From positions 1-19,401 of the forward strand of contig MVJJ01000002.1 in the NCBI GenBank assembly GCA_003266145.1: a DNA stretch of 19,401 bases, given 5' to 3'. The notes below the pieces were generated by a model. That model had not been told where the DNA came from, did not search any database, and saw only the letters and a list, made by a program, of their open reading frames with translations. The stretch is from Methanosphaera sp. SHI613. Its GTDB lineage: Archaea > Methanobacteriota > Methanobacteria > Methanobacteriales > Methanobacteriaceae. Shown here piece by piece: positions 8,043-15,027 of this stretch (the first letter of the stretch is position 1; each line of letters begins with the position of its first letter). The position numbers and the translations under genes were made by a program.

Positions 8043-8876
8043 CTATCGTTTTTTTTCCAGATGATGCTCTAATTTTTCTATGATGCTCTTTTTATTGCCT
8101 GTCTTTCCGAAAAATGGTATGATGTTCGTATCGTTTGTAGCATCGATAAATGTATCTATTTCAAGATTATCAATAAATGATATTAATTCCCTGATGCATT
8201 CTTCAGGGGTTGCTGTTTTGAATTGATTATTATTTACCTTATTGTATAATGTTGTGTCTTCATGAATGTTTAATCGGTTTATCATGATTCTTTCAGGATT
8301 TAACTTATTGAAAACCGATGTTGTTTTTATTGCATGGGTTAATCCATAATCATGACCGCCCATTCCATTTAAGAAAATGAGTGTGTACTTCATGTTACTT
8401 TTGTCCATTTTTCTGATTTGCCTTAGGATATCCCTTGATTGGTAGCCTTTATTCATATATTTTAAAAGGTAATCATCACCAGACTCGGTACCGAAAACAA
8501 TGGAATCATAGCCTAACTTATTTAATTGATTTAATTGGTGGACTGATTTATTATTTAAGCTGTTTATTCTGGAATAGCATCCAATACTATTGATGTAAGG
8601 AAGATGTTCATGGATAAGATTGGCAATTGTTCTTAATCTATCACATTTTATAGTAAATGCATCTGCTGATTGTAACCATATACGATTATATGAAATCCTC
8701 TTATCTTTCAATTCTTTCAAGTCTTCAATTATTTCTTCATAGGTTGATATATTAAAAGGGATGTTGTTGTAATAGTTACAAAAATCACACTTGTTGTGGC
8801 TGCATCCTGATGTGACTTGTAATGATATGCTTCTTGCTTCAAATGGTGGTCTGATTGTTTTACTTGAAAAATGCAT
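8043..8876 (-). CDS. Radical SAM protein with CX4CX2C cluster motif
   Basis: A radical SAM enzyme binding a [4Fe-4S] cluster and SAM; substrate unknown. Counted from the longest frame (start 8891), the cluster cysteines are Cys30, Cys35 and Cys38 in GCSHNKCDFC, spaced CX4CX2C rather than the usual CX3CX2C. GTESGDD further on is the typical SAM-contacting strand, and the barrel continues to about residue 200. The first ATG (8891) has no ribosome binding site. The next in-frame ATG at 8876 has AGGA 8 bases upstream, lying inside those first codons, so 8876 is preferred (277 residues). Proteins with GCSxNxCxFC motifs form a known group often annotated as Fe-S oxidoreductases or B12-binding-type radical SAM, but no B12 domain is seen. 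It faces cbiF tail to tail. Confidence 0.82.
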   Translation of the reverse strand: MHFSSKTIRPPFEARSISLQVTSGCSHNKCDFCNYYNNIPFNISTYEEIIEDLKELKDKRISYNRIWLQSADAFTIKCDRLRTIANLIHEHLPYINSIGCYSRINSLNNKSVHQLNQLNKLGYDSIVFGTESGDDYLLKYMNKGYQSRDILRQIRKMDKSNMKYTLIFLNGMGGHDYGLTHAIKTTSVFNKLNPERIMINRLNIHEDTTLYNKVNNNQFKTATPEECIRELISFIDNLEIDTFIDATNDTNIIPFFGKTGNKKSIIEKLEHHLEKKR

Positions 8877-9043
8877 ATTATTCTTCCTCATTTAAGTTAT
8901 AATACTTTTTTTGATGATTATATTTATTTTAATTTTAAGATATTCTCGTTATTTAATGTTTGATAAGTTTTGTATGAATAGATTAAATTAGAATAAATGA
9001 ATAAGGGATAGTTTTTCATAAAAATAGCTTTTTTTAGGTGTTT

Positions 9044-9060
9044 AAAATTAAAAAATAAAA
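9044..9060 (-). terminator. T-rich tract after purA
   Basis: On the coding strand, runs of T4, T6 and T4 begin about 9 bases past the purA stop (9069). No hairpin is obvious. Confidence 0.4.
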
Positions 9061-9068
9061 GAAGGAGA

Positions 9069-10094
9069 TTAGTTTAGTTTTTCATCTCTGAGGTCTATTG
9101 TATCGGCTAAGTCGGGTCCTGTTGATATGATTGTTATAGGAACGCCTATGCTGTCTTCAATGTCTTGGATGTACTCTTTAGCTTCATCGGATAAGTCTTC
9201 ATATTTGTTGGCTTGGTAACATTCTGGGTATAATCTGTCGATACATGTTAGTGCAACTTGTGTTGCACCGTTTATCATACATGATCTTCTTGCATATTCC
9301 TTATCGAATAATCCTACTCTTCTTTTACGTCCTGTTACAACACCGTATTCTTCTATTCCCATTTCCTCTGCTTCTTCTGGAGTTATTTCTGTTGGGAATG
9401 GTCCTTCTCCAACACGTGTGGTGTATGCTTTGAAGATTACTACTACTTCATCTATTCTTGTTGGACCTACTCCTACATCTGCTGCTGCTGTACTTGCACA
9501 GGTATCTTTACTTGTAACGAATGGGTATGTTCCATAGTATAGACTTAATCCGAATCCCTGGGATCCTTCGATGAAGACATCTTTTCCTTCATCTAACGCT
9601 TTGTTTACTTCTGTTGGTACGTCTGTTATGTAATCTTTTAGACAGTCTACATCTTTTGCGTAGTCGATGGTTCTGTTTATCCTATCAGCATTTGCCGGTC
9701 CACATCCACTGCCTGTTGTTCCTATCTTTTTGGATAGGTATGATGAATCCTTATCTGCTTGGGTGTGTTTGTCGGTAATTATTGCACAGTTGGAGTCCAT
9801 GAATGTTCTGCCGTCAGTGTTGTATTTGTCAAGATATTCTAATTCGTGTTTGAATACTTCTGGATTTACCAGTACTCCGGCACCTATTAATAATCTTGCA
9901 TCTTCATTGAAAAAACCAGATGGTGTTAGTCTGAGTGCATATTTATCTCCGTTACATTCTACGGAGTGTCCTGCATTTGGTCCTACTCCTGCTCTTGCAA
10001 TAATGTCTGGTTTGTCTTTGGTACAAAAGTAAGTGATACATTTTCCTTTACCTTCGTCTCCCCATTGTCCACCAACTAAAATGGTACATGTCAT
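9069..10094 (-). CDS. purA: Adenylosuccinate synthetase
   Basis: Converts IMP plus aspartate and GTP to adenylosuccinate, the first committed step to AMP; cytosolic. The P-loop-like GGQWGDEGKGK lies at residues 8-18 with catalytic Asp13, and catalytic His43 in NAGHS. TTGSGCGPANADRINR, EGSQGFGLSL and TGRKRRVGLFD cover the IMP- and GTP-contacting segments. At 341 residues it is about 90 shorter than bacterial PurA, matching the short archaeal form. The ATG at 10094 has AGGAG 12 bases upstream, a slightly long spacing. A single-gene unit divergent from the GNAT-like gene, with 276 bases of AT-rich shared upstream DNA. Assignment is very secure. Confidence 0.97.
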   Translation of the reverse strand: MTCTILVGGQWGDEGKGKCITYFCTKDKPDIIARAGVGPNAGHSVECNGDKYALRLTPSGFFNEDARLLIGAGVLVNPEVFKHELEYLDKYNTDGRTFMDSNCAIITDKHTQADKDSSYLSKKIGTTGSGCGPANADRINRTIDYAKDVDCLKDYITDVPTEVNKALDEGKDVFIEGSQGFGLSLYYGTYPFVTSKDTCASTAAADVGVGPTRIDEVVVIFKAYTTRVGEGPFPTEITPEEAEEMGIEEYGVVTGRKRRVGLFDKEYARRSCMINGATQVALTCIDRLYPECYQANKYEDLSDEAKEYIQDIEDSIGVPITIISTGPDLADTIDLRDEKLN

Positions 10095-10292
10095 AAAAAA
10101 TCTTATCTCCTAAATAATTATAAATTCCATTTTTTATTTTTATAAAAAATTTTTTTCATCAGTCTTATAGTTTCTATAAAACCTTATACTTTAATATTTA
10201 TTTAACATATTTAATAAAAACTTTTCGATATTTTTTGTTTTATAATTTTTTTCCATAATTTTTATTTTCATTGTATTATTGTCTTATTATCA

Positions 10293-10304
10293 ATAATATA
10301 TTTA
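10293..10304 (+). promoter_or_regulatory. TATA-like box of the GNAT-like gene
   Basis: An AATATATTTATA tract about 67-78 bases before the ATG at 10371; a start near 10325 would leave a leader that contains GGAGG at 10348-10352. The rest of the 10095-10370 spacer is plain AT-rich sequence. Confidence 0.3.
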
Positions 10305-10370
10305 TACAATGTTTAATAAATAATTATATTAACTAAATTAAATTTATGGAGGATAATTTATAAAAAAATT

Positions 10371-10853
10371 ATGTATAGGAAAATGTATGAAATAATCGCA
10401 AGAAGTAAAGTTTTAAAGATAAATGAATATGCTATTATTCATAAGTACGATTGCTCCGAGAGTCTTGATTTTTTCACTGAGGATTTATTCAATTACTATA
10501 ATAAGGATAATGAAATATTTTTAATAATCTATCAAAATAAATTACTTGGTGTATTCACATTAAAGGACAGTGTATTTAGCCTAGATAATCATGAATATGC
10601 ATGTGTAAAAATAGATTACTTTTATATCTGTAAGAAGTATAGGACATATGGACTTGCAACCTTGATTATTATGGATATATTGTGGATTGTAAAAAGGTTC
10701 CGTAGCAACGTCAGTTATATTCTTGCAGATTCACTGGTGGACAGCTGCATGTTTTATCTAAAAAAAGGTTTTGACTATTATAAAACATCCAAATCAGACA
10801 ATACCGGTTGTAATATAATAACGATGTATAAAAAAATAGATAATAGGGGATAA
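10371..10853 (+). CDS. Possible GNAT-fold N-acetyltransferase
   Basis: A 160-residue protein with the outline of a GNAT acetyltransferase: a central strand (YACVKIDYFYI, about residues 76-86), then KKYRTYGLATLIIMDIL in the place of the acetyl-CoA pyrophosphate loop and following helix, then VSYILADSLVDSCMFYLKKGFDYY, matching the conserved strand-helix-strand ending (AxxFYxKxGF). The R/Q-x-x-G-x-G/A loop is degenerate, reading YRTYGLA, so activity is uncertain. GGAGG (10348-10352) is the best ribosome binding site nearby but lies 18 bases from the ATG, unusually far; no alternative ATG, GTG or TTG in frame is closer. Tail to tail with the U32 gene, 26 bases apart. Substrate unknown. Confidence 0.62.
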   Translation: MYRKMYEIIARSKVLKINEYAIIHKYDCSESLDFFTEDLFNYYNKDNEIFLIIYQNKLLGVFTLKDSVFSLDNHEYACVKIDYFYICKKYRTYGLATLIIMDILWIVKRFRSNVSYILADSLVDSCMFYLKKGFDYYKTSKSDNTGCNIITMYKKIDNRG

Positions 10854-10873
10854 AAAAAATTATTAAGAAAAAA
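10852..10873 (-). terminator. T-tracts after the U32-family gene
   Basis: On the minus strand T6 then T8 begin 6 bases past the stop at 10880 and reach into the stop codon of the convergent gene. A typical U-tract terminator. Confidence 0.5.
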
Positions 10874-10879
10874 CTTTAT

Positions 10880-13429
10880 TTATTGTCTTTTCTTCTTTCT
10901 CTTTTTCTGACTTTTTAAATCTTCAAGAACTCTCTTATTGATATAATTTCCCTTATTGAGTTTTGAATATGAAATTTCTTTAATGCTGTCAGAGTACAAT
11001 CTGGTAGGATTCTCATCCCTTAACCTTTGAATGTATATGTTTATGATTTTGTTGATATATTTTGGAGTCGTGAATCGACAGTCCAATGTTATGTTTTCTA
11101 TGCCCATCTGTTTGATTTCGTCAATCTCATCAATCAGGCATAGCATGTCGTTGTTTAGGAAATGACTCTGCTTGTTGTAGTCGAAGTATATCTTATATTT
11201 TTTATTGTTGTCCTTATCCTCCAGTACGACATATTCTCCACTGTCTATATCCAAGTCAAAACCGCCTTTCAGGTTACTGAAGTCATCCTTGGATACCATT
11301 ATCTCCTGATTGCCCTGAACTATAAGTTCAAGTTTGGTATCATATTCTTGGGATTTTTTCACAAGATCCTCTATTTCCTCCTTGCTTAATTCGCTTGATA
11401 TGGTAGCTGCCTTGAAGTTGTTTTTATCAAGCATTGCAACGCTGTAGTTATTCCATATGTTTAGGTTATGGGATGCATAGACGTTCGTATCCGGAAATAT
11501 TCGGGTAAGTGATGGTGAGTCTCCCATTATTGATATGTGAATGTTATTGTCGGTTAATCTATCATGTATTTCTTTTATCTTATTAAGGTCTTCATCTGAT
11601 GTAAATGCTGAAAGTACCCAGACCACTTCCTTATCCGATGCTATGTTGGCGGCTTTTATCATCAGTTCTTCTATGTTTTCGAAGTATTCATCCTTGTTGT
11701 CATAGATGTATGATGCATCAAAGTATATTCTGTTTATCGGATTTCTATTGGCGATAGTCAGCAGTTCCAGGTTGTCTACATATACATTTAATCCAACATA
11801 ACCGGCAACTTCAGTATCATATGTTTTATTCTTTGAATCCTTTGCAAGTTTTTTAATGGTTTTCCTGATATTCTCCTGTTTGCTCTCATCTGGAATGAAT
11901 GATTTTAATAGTTTTTGGCTTGCAATATCCAGGACCTCCCTTCGGATATTGTTAATCTTGGCTAGTGGCATAAAAAGATTGTCCGGAAAATCATTAACCC
12001 TAATGCTGTTGATATAGAATGGGGTATCTCCAGTTTTAGACATTTGATTAATAATCATCTCTTCAGTCACCGGCTTATTGATGGCCTCATCAAATTTACG
12101 TTCTGATTTGTATCCAAAACTAACAATCTTCTTGTTTGCCCTGAAACTAACGTTAACCGTCATCTGCATCTTCTTATTGCAGGAAATATCCAATGATATA
12201 GGAAGGGTGGATTTGATGCGCTCATTATAATATTGTTTCTGTTTATCATGTAGCGATTTGGAATAACTTATATAAACCTCGGAGCCAACACGAATGTCAC
12301 GAGTTGTATCAATCAATATGTGATTTGCGTCCTGTTCTATAATCTTATCCAGGTAAATACCTCTGATGTGATTGTTGTGTTTAAAGCCGATACCATCACC
12401 TTTAACAAGAGTAGGATGATTTTCATTTTCAAATTCAATATCAACCAATGTATCCTCGATGGATTTAATCTTACCTAGATATAATCCCTGATGGAATGAA
12501 CTTTCCCTGCCCATGACCTCTCCAGGACTGTCATGCATGATATAACCGTTTGTATAATAACGGTTGAAAGTCAAGTCAAGTTCTTCCTGAAGTGACTTGA
12601 TAAGCTCATCATTATCCTCACAGTTCATATTGTCAATCATGGTCCTATATGCATGTACGACGGTAGCCACATAATCCTCTGACTTCAATCTGCCCTCAAT
12701 TTTAAGTGAAATGATACCTGCATCGGATATCTCCTTAACATGCTTGAATGTGGCCAAGTCATGGGTTGATATCAGACAGCCGTTATTGATGCTGTGATTT
12801 TTATACCGTAGCTTATAATTGGATCTGCACGGTTGGGCACATGCACCTCTATTGGCGCTACGGCCTGATATGAATGAAGACATATAACAGTCTCCTGAGA
12901 TGCAGTAACATAGGGAGCCATGACCGAAGACCTCCAGGTCCATCTTAACGTTGTCCTTTTTTAATCTGTCGTTAATACTTTTTATTTCATCAATTTCCAT
13001 CTCACGAGGTAAAATAACTCTTTTGATACCTTCATCCCTGGCCCATAGGATACTGTTATAGTCACGAAGTGTCATTTGAGTGGATGAGTGAACTTCCATT
13101 TCGGGAATGTACTTGTTGAGTAAGTAGATAAGTCCGATGTCCTGTACAATAACGGCATCGACACCTGTTCTATATAAGAATTGAACATATTTTAGAACTT
13201 CAAGAATCTCCTTGCTGTTAAACAGGGTATTCACGGTAACGTGTATACTTGCACCATTAAGATGGGCATATTTAACCGCTTTTTCAATTTCTTCTGATGT
13301 GAAGTTATGGGCAAATGCTCTGGCACCATATCTATGGCCTGCTATATAAACGGCATCTGCACCTGCATTGATTGCAACAACCAATATATCATAACTACCT
13401 GCCGGTGCTAATAATTCTCTTAAAACCAT
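10880..13429 (-). CDS. U32 peptidase-family protein with C-terminal DUF3656-like region (RlhA-like)
   Basis: Family U32 protein; characterised relatives (RlhA, TrhP, UbiU/V) are mostly Fe-S-dependent RNA or quinone hydroxylases rather than proteases. From the chosen start the N-terminal barrel begins LRELLAPAGSYD, and the Cys-rich signature (Cys174, 176, 181, 197 and 201, in SLCYCISGDCYMSSF and GACAQPC) has the U32 cluster spacing. The long C-terminal half resembles the DUF3656 extension of RlhA-type proteins, and a Lys/Arg-rich tail (SQKKRKKKRQ) could bind RNA. The full-length ATG at 13480 lacks a ribosome binding site and coincides with the expected transcription start after a TATA-like tract. 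The ATG at 13429 has AAGAGGT about 8 bases upstream, giving 849 residues. Exact substrate unknown. Confidence 0.8.
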   Translation of the reverse strand: MVLRELLAPAGSYDILVVAINAGADAVYIAGHRYGARAFAHNFTSEEIEKAVKYAHLNGASIHVTVNTLFNSKEILEVLKYVQFLYRTGVDAVIVQDIGLIYLLNKYIPEMEVHSSTQMTLRDYNSILWARDEGIKRVILPREMEIDEIKSINDRLKKDNVKMDLEVFGHGSLCYCISGDCYMSSFISGRSANRGACAQPCRSNYKLRYKNHSINNGCLISTHDLATFKHVKEISDAGIISLKIEGRLKSEDYVATVVHAYRTMIDNMNCEDNDELIKSLQEELDLTFNRYYTNGYIMHDSPGEVMGRESSFHQGLYLGKIKSIEDTLVDIEFENENHPTLVKGDGIGFKHNNHIRGIYLDKIIEQDANHILIDTTRDIRVGSEVYISYSKSLHDKQKQYYNERIKSTLPISLDISCNKKMQMTVNVSFRANKKIVSFGYKSERKFDEAINKPVTEEMIINQMSKTGDTPFYINSIRVNDFPDNLFMPLAKINNIRREVLDIASQKLLKSFIPDESKQENIRKTIKKLAKDSKNKTYDTEVAGYVGLNVYVDNLELLTIANRNPINRIYFDASYIYDNKDEYFENIEELMIKAANIASDKEVVWVLSAFTSDEDLNKIKEIHDRLTDNNIHISIMGDSPSLTRIFPDTNVYASHNLNIWNNYSVAMLDKNNFKAATISSELSKEEIEDLVKKSQEYDTKLELIVQGNQEIMVSKDDFSNLKGGFDLDIDSGEYVVLEDKDNNKKYKIYFDYNKQSHFLNNDMLCLIDEIDEIKQMGIENITLDCRFTTPKYINKIINIYIQRLRDENPTRLYSDSIKEISYSKLNKGNYINKRVLEDLKSQKKRKKKRQ

Positions 13430-13486
13430 TTGATTTTTACCTCTTCTTGATTGATTTAGAAAAAAATAAGTATTATCCATAAAAAA

Positions 13487-13508
13487 GTATATTATAACTA
13501 TATATGTA
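13487..13508 (-). promoter_or_regulatory. TATA-like tract of the U32-family gene
   Basis: CATATATAGT and TTATAATATAC lie in tandem on the minus strand. A start about 25 bases downstream would fall between about 13460 and 13480, supporting translation from 13429 rather than 13480. The 132 bases between this ATG and mscS also hold the mscS promoter, not clearly visible. Confidence 0.35.
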
Positions 13509-13561
13509 TTTAATAATTAAAAATAATTATTATTCAAAATAAGAAATAACAGGAATTAAAG

Positions 13562-14323
13562 ATGATATCAGTAAATCCATATGAATTGATGCTACCTTAT
13601 ATATACACGATATTTTGGGTAATTCTTGCCATTGCTATACCATTAATTGTGATGAAAATAATCGTCAAAGCATTATCCAAATATGATGATGAGGATGCTA
13701 CCGAAAAAACGTTAATAAAGAGGATTATTTCCATTATCCATTATATGACGGTTATCCTGATAATTATTTCAATACTGTCCATTTTAGGAATAGATTTACA
13801 GAGCCTGATATTAAGTTTGGGACTGGCGAGTGTAGCAGTTAGTCTAGCTGCAAAGGATACCTTGTCCAATATCATCTCAGGGGTTATCATCATACTTGAA
13901 AAGAAATTTAAAGTAGGTGATCTTATAGAGATAGATGGACAGATGGGAAGGGTAATAAAGATTGGAATCAAATCCGTAGAATTGGAGTATAAAACCAAGT
14001 ATATCTCCATTCCTAATGTTGTCTTCAGTACGAAATCATTGGTCAACTATACGAAGTATGGTGTATATCCGGAAACCTTTCAGATAAATCTCCGAAATGA
14101 TTATGATTTCGAAGAAAAGATACATGAATTGGAGAATATACTGGATAATAATGAATTAATTCTAAAAAAACCAACATATCTAATACTTCCTAAGAACATA
14201 ACGCCTTATGGGGTGGACGTTACAATCAAGTTTTTCATTAAGGATCCTATTAAAAACAATAAAATAAAGGCTAAACTCATAAGAGAAATAAAACAAAAGA
14301 TGATTATTGAAAATATTGATTAA
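13562..14323 (+). CDS. mscS: Small-conductance mechanosensitive channel (MscS family)
   Basis: A membrane tension-gated channel that releases solutes during osmotic downshock. Three membrane helices are visible at about residues 13-36, 55-77 and 80-115. The last is the pore helix with the small-residue pattern LGLASVAVSLAAKDTLSNIISG, followed by the beta-domain entry KKFKVGDLIEIDGQMGRV. The C-terminal alpha/beta domain runs to residue 253. The protein is near the minimal MscS length, with a short N-terminus. AGGA lies 7 bases before the ATG. It is transcribed alone and ends in a hairpin terminator that separates it from the convergent ABM gene. Confidence 0.93.
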   Translation: MISVNPYELMLPYIYTIFWVILAIAIPLIVMKIIVKALSKYDDEDATEKTLIKRIISIIHYMTVILIIISILSILGIDLQSLILSLGLASVAVSLAAKDTLSNIISGVIIILEKKFKVGDLIEIDGQMGRVIKIGIKSVELEYKTKYISIPNVVFSTKSLVNYTKYGVYPETFQINLRNDYDFEEKIHELENILDNNELILKKPTYLILPKNITPYGVDVTIKFFIKDPIKNNKIKAKLIREIKQKMIIENID

Positions 14324-14335
14324 TGATTGATAAAA

Positions 14336-14380
14336 TGATGCGAACAAAGCAGAAATTTGTTCATCATTTATTTTCTTAAA
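14336..14380 (+). terminator. Hairpin terminator of mscS
   Basis: TGAT plus GAACAAA (14336-14339, 14342-14348) pairs with TTTGTTC plus ATCA (14356-14366), with a two-base bulge and 7-base loop. A T-rich run follows (14368-14377). It starts 13 bases after the mscS stop. Confidence 0.6.
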
Positions 14381-14411
14381 AAAAAGGTTATTGAAGTGAA
14401 TACTTCAATAA
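14381..14411 (-). terminator. Hairpin plus poly-T terminator of the ABM gene
   Basis: Perfect 10-base inverted repeat TTATTGAAGT / ACTTCAATAA (14388-14397, 14402-14411) with a 4-base loop, one base past the stop of the minus-strand gene. On that strand it is followed by CC and then T8, the classic intrinsic-terminator layout. Confidence 0.7.
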
Positions 14412-14412
14412 T

Positions 14413-14709
14413 TTAATTTTCAGTTACTGGTTCTCCAAGATAAACATTAACGTCCAATTCAGCTGTTAGGAATTCTTTGACGTTATTTCCAAATGATATG
14501 AATTCATCTGTTTTCATATGTTTTTCTAAAGATTCTTTTGACTCCCATTTTTCAACAAAAGTTAATGAATTGTCTAAAACATCCCTATATAAGTTATAAC
14601 TGATGTTTCCTTCGTGTTCTCTTGAAGCTAGAATTAATTTTTCTGCTTCTGTTATTATATCTTCGATTTTATCTTCTTTTGCTTTTAGGGATGCGTTAAC
14701 GATTATCAT
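14413..14709 (-). CDS. ABM-domain (antibiotic biosynthesis monooxygenase-type) small protein
   Basis: A dimeric alpha+beta-barrel domain protein of about 98 residues, the size of the quinol monooxygenase YgiN / ABM family. Visible: an opening strand IIVNASLKAKED, the helix with EAEKLILASREHEGNISYNLY, the strand LTFVEKWESKESLEKHM and the closing segment LTAELDVNVYLGEPV, all in family order. These proteins oxidise small molecules without a cofactor or degrade haem, but many are of unknown substrate, and catalysis is not assured. The frame opens at 14724, but the ATG at 14709 is preferred: AGGAG lies 7 bases before it, inside the longer frame's first codons. A single-gene unit, tail to tail with mscS. 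Confidence 0.83.
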   Translation of the reverse strand: MIIVNASLKAKEDKIEDIITEAEKLILASREHEGNISYNLYRDVLDNSLTFVEKWESKESLEKHMKTDEFISFGNNVKEFLTAELDVNVYLGEPVTEN

Positions 14710-14866
14710 ATTTAATCTCCTCATTTTTTTATATATAATTATTATTATAAATTGGATAATATTTAAACTTAATAGTATTTTAACATTTTTAAAGGATTTT
14801 TGAGGATATGATGTGGGTTTAGATTGAAATTATCGCTATGTAAATCAAAATTAGTCTAAAGATAAT

Positions 14867-14906
14867 TGTGCCGTATATGAAAAAAGGGGAAATCATACAC
14901 GGCACA
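14867..14906. repeat. GC-rich inverted repeat (hairpin) between ABM and adhesin genes
   Basis: TGTGCCGTATATGA (14867-14880) and TCATACACGGCACA (14893-14906) pair at 13 of 14 positions around a 12-base loop. The stem is strikingly GC-rich for this DNA. It lies about 120 bases past the adhesin stop and about 160 bases upstream of the ABM start, in a spacer of about 316 bases with no gene. It may be a 3' RNA element, a terminator or a protein site. Confidence 0.6.
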
Positions 14907-14949
14907 AAGGGGGGATTAATAAAATATCTATTTTTTATTGTAATATTGT

Positions 14950-14976
14950 TTAGTATAAATCATTATATTATACTAA
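14950..14976. repeat. Second inverted repeat after the adhesin gene
   Basis: Perfect 9-base inverted repeat TTAGTATAA / TTATACTAA (14950-14958, 14968-14976) with a 9-base loop, 50 bases past the adhesin stop on its strand. It could be part of the mRNA 3' end. A CCTCC (GGAGG on the minus strand) sits at 14981-14985 but leads only to an 11-codon frame. Confidence 0.45.
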
Positions 14977-15000
14977 TTGTCCTCCGTTTGTTAATTAATT

Positions 15001-15027
15001 ATAAAAGGGGGTTAAAGGGTAAACCCT
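15001..15027 (-). terminator. Possible terminator at the end of the adhesin gene
   Basis: AGGG / CCCT with a 4-base loop (15016-15027) overlaps the adhesin stop codon on its strand, followed by CCCCC and a short T4 run (15003-15010). Short stem, so weak; the hairpins at 14950-14976 and 14867-14906 may be the real end. Confidence 0.25.

Noticed and set aside
9667..10032. 121-codon ORF antisense to purA
   Set aside because: Shadow of purA, whose family motifs are all intact on the minus strand.
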